Source: Legionella genomosp. 1
Lineage (GTDB): Bacteria > Pseudomonadota > Gammaproteobacteria > Legionellales > Legionellaceae
Direction: 5' to 3'
DNA length: 6,318 nt
Assembly (NCBI GenBank): GCA_945865355.1
Contig: CAMBDN010000147.1
Location: 1 to 6,318 of the forward strand
The position numbers were made by a program, and so were the translations under genes. Below, piece after piece: positions 1 to 6,318 of the stretch. Below the pieces are notes generated by a model that did no database searches, was not told where the DNA came from, and worked only from the letters and a program-made list of their open reading frames with translations. Within the stretch, counting starts at the first letter, position 1. Each line of letters begins with the position of its first letter.

Positions 1-511
1 CTTAATGGTCGGCAGAACACCTGAGTATTTAGGCAAGAAAATTGAACCTTATGAAATGAAAATGGCATCAGTTGCCGTATTGGTAATGCCCCTTATTGTA
101 TTGTTTTCCACGGCACTGAGTTCGGTCATTCCGGTGGGGTTTCGAGCAATTGCTAATCCTGGTGCGCATGGCTTTACTGAAATACTGTATGCATTTACCT
201 CAATGGGAAATAATAATGGAAGTGCGTTTGCTGGTTTGTCGGTGAATACGCCCTTCTACAATTTATTAGGTGGGATAGTGATATTAATAGGGAGGTACTG
301 GATTGCAATCCCTGCATTGGCCATTGCAGGCTCATTGGTGCAGAAAAAAATAATACCCATGAGTTCAGGTACTTTGGCAACGCACACGCCGCTTTTCGTT
401 TCTTTACTGATTGGAATCACTATTCTCTTGGGGGCTTTGTCATTTCTTCCAGGTTTAGCCTTAGGTCCTATTGTTGAGCAATTGATGCTCTGGGGTCAAT
501 ATGGTCATTAA
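1..511 (+). CDS. kdpA: KdpA, K+-transporting ATPase subunit A, C-terminal part (5' truncated by window edge)
   Basis: KdpA is the membrane subunit that binds and conducts K+ in the KdpFABC pump; it descends from the SKT channel/transporter superfamily. The reading frame is open through the left window edge, so the Met codon at 5 is internal and only about the last 169 residues of a protein usually near 560 aa are seen. The fragment opens with the KdpA signature GRTPEYLGKK. The fourth selectivity-filter loop, NNNGSAFAG, lies about 70 residues in, and the AIAGSLVQKK and SGTLATHTPLF motifs follow. Hydrophobic stretches at fragment residues 20-40, 87-112 and 128-155 fit the last membrane helices. 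The C-terminus runs a few residues past the usual LGP(V/I)xE ending because the gene overlaps kdpB by 11 nt, which suggests translational coupling. The kdp promoter, any kdpF and the KdpE-type operator would lie upstream, outside the window. Identification is secure. Confidence 0.97.
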   Translation, partial: LMVGRTPEYLGKKIEPYEMKMASVAVLVMPLIVLFSTALSSVIPVGFRAIANPGAHGFTEILYAFTSMGNNNGSAFAGLSVNTPFYNLLGGIVILIGRYWIAIPALAIAGSLVQKKIIPMSSGTLATHTPLFVSLLIGITILLGALSFLPGLALGPIVEQLMLWGQYGH

Positions 512-2570
512 CAGGCGTGGCCAGTCACTTTGGGATGTTGGGATAATAAAAAAAGCCTTACGCGAAGCCTTTGTAAAGCTAACACCTTTTCATCAAATTC
601 ATAATCCAGTCATGTTTACGGTTTATGTTGGCTCTTTATTAACCACTCTCCTTTTTTTCCAAGCCCTAATAGGGGAGGGTGAGGCGCCAGCACGTTTTAT
701 TCTATCCATTACTATCTGGCTTTGGTTTACCCTTTTTTTTGCAAATTTTGCAGAAAGCATGGCGGAAGGCAGGGGTAAAGCGCAAGCACAAGCGCTAAGA
801 AAAGCGCGTCGTGAAATAGAAGCCAAGAAGTTGGCCAAAGCATCAAAAGATGCCAAAATGACGCTCGTCCAATCGGCCATTTTACGCACCGGTGATATCG
901 TATTGGTTGAAGCAGGAGATATTATTCCTAGTGACGGCGAGGTTGTTGAGGGGATTGCCACCGTCAATGAAAGTGCCGTCACCGGCGAGAGTGCACCGGT
1001 CATTCGAGAAAGTGGTGGTGATCGTAGTGCCGTGACCGGTGGGACGCAAGTGATTTCTGACTGGCTCATCGTTCGTATTACTTCAAATCCAGGTGAGACC
1101 TTTTTAGATCACATGATTTCATTGGTCGAAGGAGCAAAACGGCAAAAAACGCCCAATGAAATCGCTCTTACGATTTTACTGGCAGCGCTTACTGTTGTTT
1201 TTTTATTGGTTTGCAGTGCTTTACTTCCCTTTTCGATCTATAGCATTACTCAAGCGCACGCCGGAAAGGCGGTGACTATTACTGTATTGGTTGCGTTATT
1301 TGTTTGTCTTGCTCCCACAACCATTGGTGGTTTGCTTTCAGCCATTGGAATCGCTGGGATGGATAGAATGATTCAAGCCAATGTCATTGCCATGTCTGGG
1401 CATGCGGTGGAGGCGGCGGGTGACGTTGATGTATTAATATTGGATAAAACGGGAACAATTACACTGGGTAATCGTGAAGCCATAGCGTTTATTCCAGCCC
1501 CTGGCGTCACCATGCAGACATTAGCTGATTCAGCGCAGTTAGCGTCCCTTGCTGATGAGACGCCGGAAGGTCGCAGTATTGTGGTGTTGGCTAAAAAGTT
1601 TGGATTGCGTGGACGTGAAATTACAAAGATAGGCGCAACATTTATTCCATTCACTGCCGAGACCAGAATGAGTGGTGCCAATTTACCCGGTCGCCAAATT
1701 CGCAAAGGGGCTGCTCAATCGATTGAAGAATATATCAAAGAACAGAAAGGTCTTTTTCCTAGTGAGGTGCAAAGCAGTGTTGAAATTATTTCACGCAAAG
1801 GCGGTACAGCCCTTGTTGTTACTGAGGGAAAAAACGTATTAGGCGTTATTCATCTTAAGGATATCGTTAAAGGTGGGATTCGTGAGCGCTTTTTAGAGTT
1901 GCGGCGAATGGGTATCAAAACCATTATGGTTACAGGGGATAATCCATTGACGGCAGCCGCAATAGCTGCAGAAGCTGGTGTCGATGATTTTTATGCTAAT
2001 GCCAAACCAGAAGATAAATTGAAGCTCATTCGCGAGTTACAGGCGAAAGGACATCTGGTTGCAATGGCGGGTGATGGAACCAACGATGCACCAGCCCTTG
2101 CACAAGCTGATGTAGCGGTTGCGATGAATACAGGAACTCAAGCAGCGAAGGAGGCAGGAAATTTAATTGATTTGGATTCAAATCCAACAAAATTGATTGA
2201 AGTTGTGGAAATTGGCAAACAATTATTGATGACCCGGGGCTCTCTTACTACATTTAGCATTGCTAATGATGTAGCAAAGTACTTTGCTATCTTGCCTGCA
2301 TCCTTTGCCGCTACATATCCTTCACTCAATGCGTTGAATATTATGAACCTGGCGACCCCGAATAGTGCCATATTATCCGCCGTTATTTTTAATGCGCTGA
2401 TCATTGTTTTTCTGATCCCACTCGCACTCCGTGGTATTCAATATCGTCACGTTGAGGCGGCTAAATTATTGCGTAGCAATGTTTTGGTTTATGGATTAGG
2501 TGGGTTAATTTTGCCTTTCATTGGGATCAAATTGATTGATTTGATCTTAGTAGGGCTGGGCTTATTGTAA
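501..2570 (+). CDS. kdpB: KdpB, K+-transporting P-type ATPase subunit B
   Basis: KdpB is the catalytic subunit of the KdpFABC pump in the inner membrane. It hydrolyses ATP through an aspartyl-phosphate to drive K+ uptake. At 689 aa it has normal family length. Seen motifs are TGES at 161-164 (actuator domain), phosphorylation site DKTGT at 315-319 (Asp315), the nucleotide-site residues Phe384, Ser391 and Lys402 in FTAETRMSG and RKGA, TGDN at 478-481, and GDGTNDAPAL at 524-533. The membrane-embedded Asp590/Lys593 pair (NDVAK) matches the E. coli D583/K586 pair. Membrane segments are near 34-58, 64-87, 222-245, 257-283, 583-605, 612-640 and 660-688. ATG 501 is the first start codon after an in-frame TGA at 483-485; the preceding ribosome site is weak (TGGGG), consistent with coupling to kdpA. 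One unusual residue is Ala271 in CLAPTTIG, where the usual motif is CLIPTTIG. The gene ends in tandem stops TAATAA. Confidence 0.98.
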   Translation: MVINRRGQSLWDVGIIKKALREAFVKLTPFHQIHNPVMFTVYVGSLLTTLLFFQALIGEGEAPARFILSITIWLWFTLFFANFAESMAEGRGKAQAQALRKARREIEAKKLAKASKDAKMTLVQSAILRTGDIVLVEAGDIIPSDGEVVEGIATVNESAVTGESAPVIRESGGDRSAVTGGTQVISDWLIVRITSNPGETFLDHMISLVEGAKRQKTPNEIALTILLAALTVVFLLVCSALLPFSIYSITQAHAGKAVTITVLVALFVCLAPTTIGGLLSAIGIAGMDRMIQANVIAMSGHAVEAAGDVDVLILDKTGTITLGNREAIAFIPAPGVTMQTLADSAQLASLADETPEGRSIVVLAKKFGLRGREITKIGATFIPFTAETRMSGANLPGRQIRKGAAQSIEEYIKEQKGLFPSEVQSSVEIISRKGGTALVVTEGKNVLGVIHLKDIVKGGIRERFLELRRMGIKTIMVTGDNPLTAAAIAAEAGVDDFYANAKPEDKLKLIRELQAKGHLVAMAGDGTNDAPALAQADVAVAMNTGTQAAKEAGNLIDLDSNPTKLIEVVEIGKQLLMTRGSLTTFSIANDVAKYFAILPASFAATYPSLNALNIMNLATPNSAILSAVIFNALIIVFLIPLALRGIQYRHVEAAKLLRSNVLVYGLGGLILPFIGIKLIDLILVGLGLL

Positions 2571-2571
2571 T

Positions 2572-2576
2572 AAGGA
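2572..2576 (+). promoter_or_regulatory. Shine-Dalgarno site of kdpC
   Basis: AAGGA lies 6 nt before the kdpC ATG at 2583. It overlaps the second stop (2571-2573) of the tandem TAATAA that ends kdpB. That second TAA is also in frame with kdpC, so no longer kdpC start is possible. It is the clearest ribosome binding site in the window. Confidence 0.75.
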
Positions 2577-2582
2577 CGTGCG

Positions 2583-3164
2583 ATGTTTAAAGATGCACTA
2601 AATCAAATGAAAACAGCCTTCATCGCGCTTGTCTTCTTAACGGTGTTAACCGGATTTATCTACCCCTTAGCCGTGACAGCAATAGCGCAGTTATGCTTCC
2701 CCTGGCAGGCCAATGGTAGTCTTATTGAGCAAAAGGGAAAGACAATCGGCTCGGTACTTATTGGACAACATTTCTCATCACCCAATTATTTCTGGGGTAG
2801 GCCATCAGCGACCGCTCCTTATCCCTATAATGGTGAGGCGTCATCGGGTTCAAATAGTGGTCCATCTAATCCTGATTTCTTAGCAACGGTTCGAGAAAGG
2901 GTGGAACAGTTAAAAAAATGGGGGGGTGGGAATAATAAATTTGTACCGGTTGATTTAGTAACGGCCTCTGGAAGTGGGCTTGATCCAGAGATTAGTCCGA
3001 TGGCTGCCTTTTACCAGGTGCCTCGAGTCGCTCAATCTAGAAATCGATCAGAAATGGATGTTATTGCATTAATAGAGCGTCAAATTAACCGGCGCACATT
3101 TGAATTACTGGGTGAGCCACGGGTTAATGTTTTGCAATTAAATATTGCACTGGATCATTTATAA
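2583..3164 (+). CDS. kdpC: KdpC, K+-transporting ATPase subunit C
   Basis: KdpC is the single-span subunit of the KdpFABC pump. It is anchored in the inner membrane with a periplasmic domain that stabilises the complex and raises its activity. The 193-aa length is typical. One N-terminal membrane segment covers about residues 11-37 (hydrophobic, containing GFIYPLAVTAIAQ). Family motifs follow: IGQxF near 60-64, YFWGRPSAT at 69-77, SGSNSGPSNP at 88-97, VTASGSGLDP at 126-135 and YQVPRVA at 144-150. The residue after GSGLDP is Glu136, where His is common in the family. The start is fixed by an AAGGA ribosome site and an in-frame upstream stop. A mononucleotide pair (seven A, T, seven G) lies at 2912-2926 and encodes part of KKWGGG, a glycine-rich linker just before the conserved VPVDLVTASGSG block. 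The stop codon TAA shares its last base with the kdpD start. Confidence 0.97.
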   Translation: MFKDALNQMKTAFIALVFLTVLTGFIYPLAVTAIAQLCFPWQANGSLIEQKGKTIGSVLIGQHFSSPNYFWGRPSATAPYPYNGEASSGSNSGPSNPDFLATVRERVEQLKKWGGGNNKFVPVDLVTASGSGLDPEISPMAAFYQVPRVAQSRNRSEMDVIALIERQINRRTFELLGEPRVNVLQLNIALDHL

Positions 3165-5797
3165 TGGTTGGCCAACGCTCAAATCCGGAGGAAATATTAC
3201 AGCGCACGGAGGCTGAGGCGCGTGAAGAAAAGCGTGGCAAGCTTAAAATTTATCTTGGCGCAGCGCCCGGCGTTGGCAAAACGTATGCGATGCTGCATGA
3301 TGCACTTGAAAAGCGTGAAAATGACCTTGATGTGGTCATTGGTATCGCTGAGTCCCATGGTCGACAAGAAATAGAAGGCCTATTAAAAAATTTTGAAATT
3401 ATCCCACGGCAAACCATTCTACATCGTGGGACCACCTGCCTAGAATTTGATTTTGATGCCGCCTTGCAACGGCGACCAGGTTTAATCCTCATCGATGAAA
3501 TGGCGCACTCCAATGCCCCTGGGTTACGTCATAGCAAACGCTGGCAGGATATCAAAGAGTTTTTAGATCGCGGAATTGATGTATATACCACGCTCAATGT
3601 GCAACATATTGAAAGTTTAAAAGATGACGTGGCTCAAATTATTCAAGCACCTGTAAGAGAGTCTGTTCCAGATTCAATGATAGAAATGGCAAATACCATT
3701 GAGGTTGTTGATTTACCTCCCGAAGATTTATTAAAGCGCTTACATGATGGAAAAATATATATTCCTCAACAAGCCGAGCAAGCGACCGAGCATTTTTTTA
3801 GAAAGGGCAATTTGATTGCATTGCGTGAGTTAGCGCTAAGAACAACGGCTGAGCGTGTTGGTAGCGATGTGTTGTTGTACAGACAAAGCGAAGGGATAAA
3901 AAGGATTTGGCCGACAAAAGATAAAATACTGGTTTGTGTGGGATCCCGACTAGACTCACTTCAGTTAATTCGTGCAGCTAAGCGCATTGTAACGAGCTTG
4001 CAAGCAGAGTGGGTGGCTGTTTACGTTGATACGCCACAAATTCGCGATTCAACTACCATCCGTAACAGTGCTATTCAAAACTTGCGTCTAGCAGAGCAGT
4101 TGGGTGCTGTCACCCACGTATTAACGGGCTTTGATATTGTTAAAGTTATCATGGATTTCTCCCGGGAACAGAATGTGACTCAAATTATGATACGCAAGCA
4201 AATTACCACGCGCTGGAGAGGGTGGTTTCGTCGAAATCTGGCCGACGAAATTGTTCGTCATAGTGGTGAGATTGATGTTTATATTATGACGGCCGAAGCG
4301 AGTGCGCGCCAAGTACCAAAACAAAAATCGATACAGCTTACGCCATGGAAAAGTTATAGCGTCGCTTTGGTGACGATTGTATTAGCCACTCTATTTAATG
4401 TCATACTTTATCCATTTATCGCGGAAAGTACTATCATCATGGTCTACTTGCTAAGTCTTGTTGTGATTGCGAGACAAGGACGTGTAGGGGTATCTATTTT
4501 TGCGTCCATTTTGAGTGTTATTGTTTATGATTTTTTCTTCGTGGCACCCAAATACTCTTTTGCAGTGCCTAATACTGAATATTTTCTCACGCTCTTTGTG
4601 ATGCTCATAGTGGCACAAATTATTAGTTATTTAACGATTTTAACGCGCCGCCAAGCCGAGTCAGCGCGTCTCGTCTTGTATCAAACGACCGCATTATTTA
4701 CCTTAAGTCGACAATTGACGAAAACCCGTGGCGTTGAGAAGCTTGTTGCACTAGGAGCAAATTATATTGCTGAGGCGTTTAATTGTGATGTGATGGCGCT
4801 GCTCCCTAAAAAAAATCATCTTGAAGTTCAATGTGGGTATCCTGCAAAAGTAAAATTAGATATTAAAGAGAAAAGTATTGCTCAGTGGGTCTATGAGATG
4901 GGACAAACAGCTGGACTTGGCACCGACACGCTTTCATTTTCCAAGGCCTTATATCTACCGCTATCGGCAGCTATTGAGACGATTGGTGTATTAAGAATAC
5001 AACCCCGAACGAAGCATCTATTTAGCCCCGAACAAATGGATCTTTTAGAGTCATGTGTTAATCAAGTGGCGTTGGCCGTAGAAGTCGATCGGATGAATGA
5101 ACGCACAAGAAGACACGAATTGAAAATTAAAACAGAAAAGGCACGTCTTGCTATGCTAGAAGCGATATCCAAAGATTTGGATGTTCCTTTAAAAATTATT
5201 AGCAGTGCAGCGAGCACCTTAAGAGCCTTGGATGAGAAAAAAGTTAAAATTATCGGTAGTGATATTGATTATGAAATTGAAAAGCTCAGCCAGTTAAACA
5301 ATAATATTTTGCGAATTATTCAATTAGAGTCACAAAACATACAATTGCATAAAATTCCCACTTCATTGAAAATATTGATTGGTATGGTCTTAAAAATCTT
5401 CAATAAAAAATTAAAAGAGCGCTATCTTCATCTAAATATACCTAAAACGATGCCGCTTGTTCCCCTAAGCAAAGAGCATATTCAAGAAGTCTTTATTAAC
5501 TTAATTGATAATGCCATTAAATTTACCCCCGCTAAATCATCGATTACTATTTCAATGCGGATTGAAAATGATAAGGTTGTGGTGAGCATTGAGGATGAGG
5601 GGCCTGGTGTGGCACTTGAGGAAAAGAGTAAGTTATTTGAAAAATTTTATAGAGGTAAGCAATTAAGTAGTGTCCGAGGACTTGGGTTGGGACTGACCAT
5701 TTGTCATAAAATCATTGAAGCCCATGGTGGTCATCTTTGGGTAGAGAACCTTGAGCAAAGTGGCGCTGCTTTCCGGTTTTTCTTACCATTAAAGTAG
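3164..5797 (+). CDS. kdpD: KdpD-family sensor kinase lacking the H-box histidine (probable histidine pseudokinase)
   Basis: KdpD is normally an inner-membrane sensor histidine kinase that phosphorylates KdpE to induce kdpFABC when K+ is scarce. At 877 aa this copy is near the E. coli length (894). Domain order: KdpD N-terminal domain at about 24-235 with Walker A GAAPGVGKT (32-40) and Walker B-like ILIDEMAHSNAPG (108-120); Usp-like domain about 254-376; four membrane segments about 398-490; GAF-like domain about 520-645 (GTDTL, KALYLPL); DHp region about 650-725; HATPase about 735-877. The HATPase keeps N box NLIDNA (Asn779, Asn783), G1 DEGPG (811-815), F box LFEKFYRG (824-831) and G2 GLGLGL (839-844). 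The H box, normally SHDLRTPL, is SKDLDVPL at 669-676: the phosphoacceptor His is Lys670 (AAA at 5171-5173), Arg is Asp673 and the phosphatase-motif Thr is Val674. Histidine autophosphorylation should be impossible. The frame is otherwise intact, so it is not an obvious pseudogene. It starts on TAATG, coupled to kdpC; no kdpE follows. Family assignment is secure; loss of kinase output is inferred. Confidence 0.95.
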   Translation: MVGQRSNPEEILQRTEAEAREEKRGKLKIYLGAAPGVGKTYAMLHDALEKRENDLDVVIGIAESHGRQEIEGLLKNFEIIPRQTILHRGTTCLEFDFDAALQRRPGLILIDEMAHSNAPGLRHSKRWQDIKEFLDRGIDVYTTLNVQHIESLKDDVAQIIQAPVRESVPDSMIEMANTIEVVDLPPEDLLKRLHDGKIYIPQQAEQATEHFFRKGNLIALRELALRTTAERVGSDVLLYRQSEGIKRIWPTKDKILVCVGSRLDSLQLIRAAKRIVTSLQAEWVAVYVDTPQIRDSTTIRNSAIQNLRLAEQLGAVTHVLTGFDIVKVIMDFSREQNVTQIMIRKQITTRWRGWFRRNLADEIVRHSGEIDVYIMTAEASARQVPKQKSIQLTPWKSYSVALVTIVLATLFNVILYPFIAESTIIMVYLLSLVVIARQGRVGVSIFASILSVIVYDFFFVAPKYSFAVPNTEYFLTLFVMLIVAQIISYLTILTRRQAESARLVLYQTTALFTLSRQLTKTRGVEKLVALGANYIAEAFNCDVMALLPKKNHLEVQCGYPAKVKLDIKEKSIAQWVYEMGQTAGLGTDTLSFSKALYLPLSAAIETIGVLRIQPRTKHLFSPEQMDLLESCVNQVALAVEVDRMNERTRRHELKIKTEKARLAMLEAISKDLDVPLKIISSAASTLRALDEKKVKIIGSDIDYEIEKLSQLNNNILRIIQLESQNIQLHKIPTSLKILIGMVLKIFNKKLKERYLHLNIPKTMPLVPLSKEHIQEVFINLIDNAIKFTPAKSSITISMRIENDKVVVSIEDEGPGVALEEKSKLFEKFYRGKQLSSVRGLGLGLTICHKIIEAHGGHLWVENLEQSGAAFRFFLPLK
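5168..5191 (+). other. Degenerate H box (DHp phosphoacceptor motif) of kdpD
   Basis: These codons encode SKDLDVPL (residues 669-676), aligned with the canonical SHDLRTPL of HisKA kinases. Three conserved positions differ: His to Lys, Arg to Asp, Thr to Val. The Asp after the phosphoacceptor and the Pro-Leu at the end are kept, so the alignment is unambiguous. His to Lys needs at least two base changes (CAT/CAC to AAA). The other two replacements also appear to need more than one change each from likely ancestral codons, so a single sequencing error does not explain the motif. The position matches E. coli His673 within three residues. Confidence 0.9.
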
Positions 5798-5802
5798 GCG
5801 CT

Positions 5803-6318
5803 TCACCGACGATTACACTGAGGAGTTACCCCACCTATTTTAAGTTCAACACGAATCATTCCACAATCCCTCGTGTTATAAAGAGGAATGCGATTTTTTT
5901 GATAAACATCCAGCGTTTGTTGGTGTGGAAAATGATAGCGATTATCAAATCCATAAGAAGCAATCGCATATCGGGGTGCAACATGGTTGACGTAAGCTAT
6001 CGACGATGACGTTTTACTGCCGTGATGCGGTACCAACATGATTGTTGCAGCAAGTTGACTGCCATATTTTTTTACCAAATAATTTTCTGCTAATTTTTCA
6101 ATATCTCCGCTCAGTAGAATCTGCCCGGCATGGTTGCTGATTTGCAAAATACACGAACTATTGTTTTTGCCACGTAACGGCTCAATAATCGGAAAAAATC
6201 GGAACGACACCCCATCCCACTGCCAAGCAGGGTAGTGATGACAGGACGTACCACGTTTATAAAAGGCAGGGTTATCGACAAGTAACTCCTTGATTTGATA
6301 TTTCTCCTCCAACGCGCT
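5803..6318 (-). CDS. comEC: ComEC/Rec2 DNA-uptake protein, C-terminal metallo-beta-lactamase-like domain (5' truncated by window edge)
   Basis: ComEC is the inner-membrane channel that carries single-stranded DNA into the cytoplasm during natural transformation. Many ComEC proteins end in a metallo-beta-lactamase-like domain proposed to act as the nuclease that degrades the other strand. About 171 codons are visible and the frame is open to the window edge; the TTG at 6312 is internal (Leu), not a start. Motifs typical of this domain are LLSGDIE (Asp at 6103-6105, a likely metal ligand), LVPHHGSKTSS (PHHGS at 6016-6030), and ASYGFDNRYHFPH ending in a His near 5923-5925, followed by a GMIRV strand. 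The HxHxDH metal-binding motif would lie upstream, outside the window. The gene converges on kdpD with 5 nt between stop codons, so any terminator must lie inside coding sequence. A stand-alone MBL-fold hydrolase is the alternative, but the open 5' end and motif pattern favour ComEC. Confidence 0.88.
   Translation of the reverse strand, partial: SALEEKYQIKELLVDNPAFYKRGTSCHHYPAWQWDGVSFRFFPIIEPLRGKNNSSCILQISNHAGQILLSGDIEKLAENYLVKKYGSQLAATIMLVPHHGSKTSSSIAYVNHVAPRYAIASYGFDNRYHFPHQQTLDVYQKNRIPLYNTRDCGMIRVELKIGGVTPQCNRR

Noticed and set aside
733..740. T8 run in kdpB as a slippage site
   Set aside because: It encodes the Phe pair of a membrane helix where such runs are expected from codon use; there is no other sign of frameshifting and it is weaker than the kdpC G tract.
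623..1069. Antisense open frame of 148 codons inside kdpB
   Set aside because: It is a shadow of the well-conserved kdpB frame. Its product is low-complexity, Ser/Ala-rich, with no recognisable domain or ribosome site.
3168..3374. Overlapping + strand frame of 68 codons at the start of kdpD
   Set aside because: It sits entirely within the conserved Walker A region of kdpD in another frame and its product resembles nothing known to me.
5114..5116. His651 of KdpD as a replacement phosphoacceptor
   Set aside because: It lies 19 residues before the H-box position, in the linker leading into the DHp helix, without a following (E/D)LxxP context. Nothing suggests it can take the place of the missing His.
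5770..5835. Bidirectional terminator between kdpD and comEC
   Set aside because: I looked for inverted repeats and found only short repeats (for example direct GGCGCT copies at 5763 and 5798), with no stem plus T run.
6310..6312. TTG as the start of a separate 169-aa - strand gene
   Set aside because: The frame stays open to the window edge and the domain lacks its first metal-binding motif, so this is the tail of a longer ComEC-like gene.

Overview
The window carries the 3' part of a kdp operon for high-affinity K+ uptake. On the + strand lie the end of kdpA (window start to 511), then complete kdpB (501-2570), kdpC (2583-3164) and kdpD (3164-5797). Convergent to them on the - strand is the C-terminal end of comEC/rec2 (5803 to the window edge). 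Coding density is nearly total: kdpA and kdpB overlap by 11 nt, kdpB and kdpC are 12 nt apart, kdpC and kdpD share one base, and kdpD and comEC are 5 nt apart. No RNA genes, mobile elements, repeat arrays or non-coding stretches of any length were seen.

The organism looks like a Gram-negative, moderately AT-rich proteobacterium. The Kdp proteins resemble those of gammaproteobacteria, and the compact AT-leaning coding with a ComEC neighbour would fit the Legionellales. That placement is an inference, not proof; no taxonomic marker gene is present.

KdpA (K+ channel-like subunit), KdpB (P-type ATPase subunit) and KdpC (periplasmic accessory subunit) form the inner-membrane pump. All visible pump motifs are intact: the NNNGSAFAG filter loop of KdpA, DKTGT, TGES and GDGTNDAP of KdpB, and the GSGLDP motif of KdpC. 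KdpD is normally the sensor histidine kinase that phosphorylates the response regulator KdpE.

The notable point is KdpD. It is full length (877 aa) with an intact N-terminal Walker A/B domain, four membrane segments, a GAF-like region and an intact-looking HATPase domain. However, the histidine-kinase H box, normally SHDLRTPL, reads SKDLDVPL: the phosphoacceptor His is Lys670 and the threonine used for phosphatase activity is Val674. No kdpE follows; the next gene runs the other way. This looks like a KdpD that has lost His-Asp phosphorelay but kept its N-terminal kinase-type domain. In E. coli that N-terminal domain has been reported to act as a serine kinase on the TGES serine of KdpB, and that serine is present here (Ser164). 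A KdpD specialised in post-translational control of the pump is therefore a testable hypothesis.
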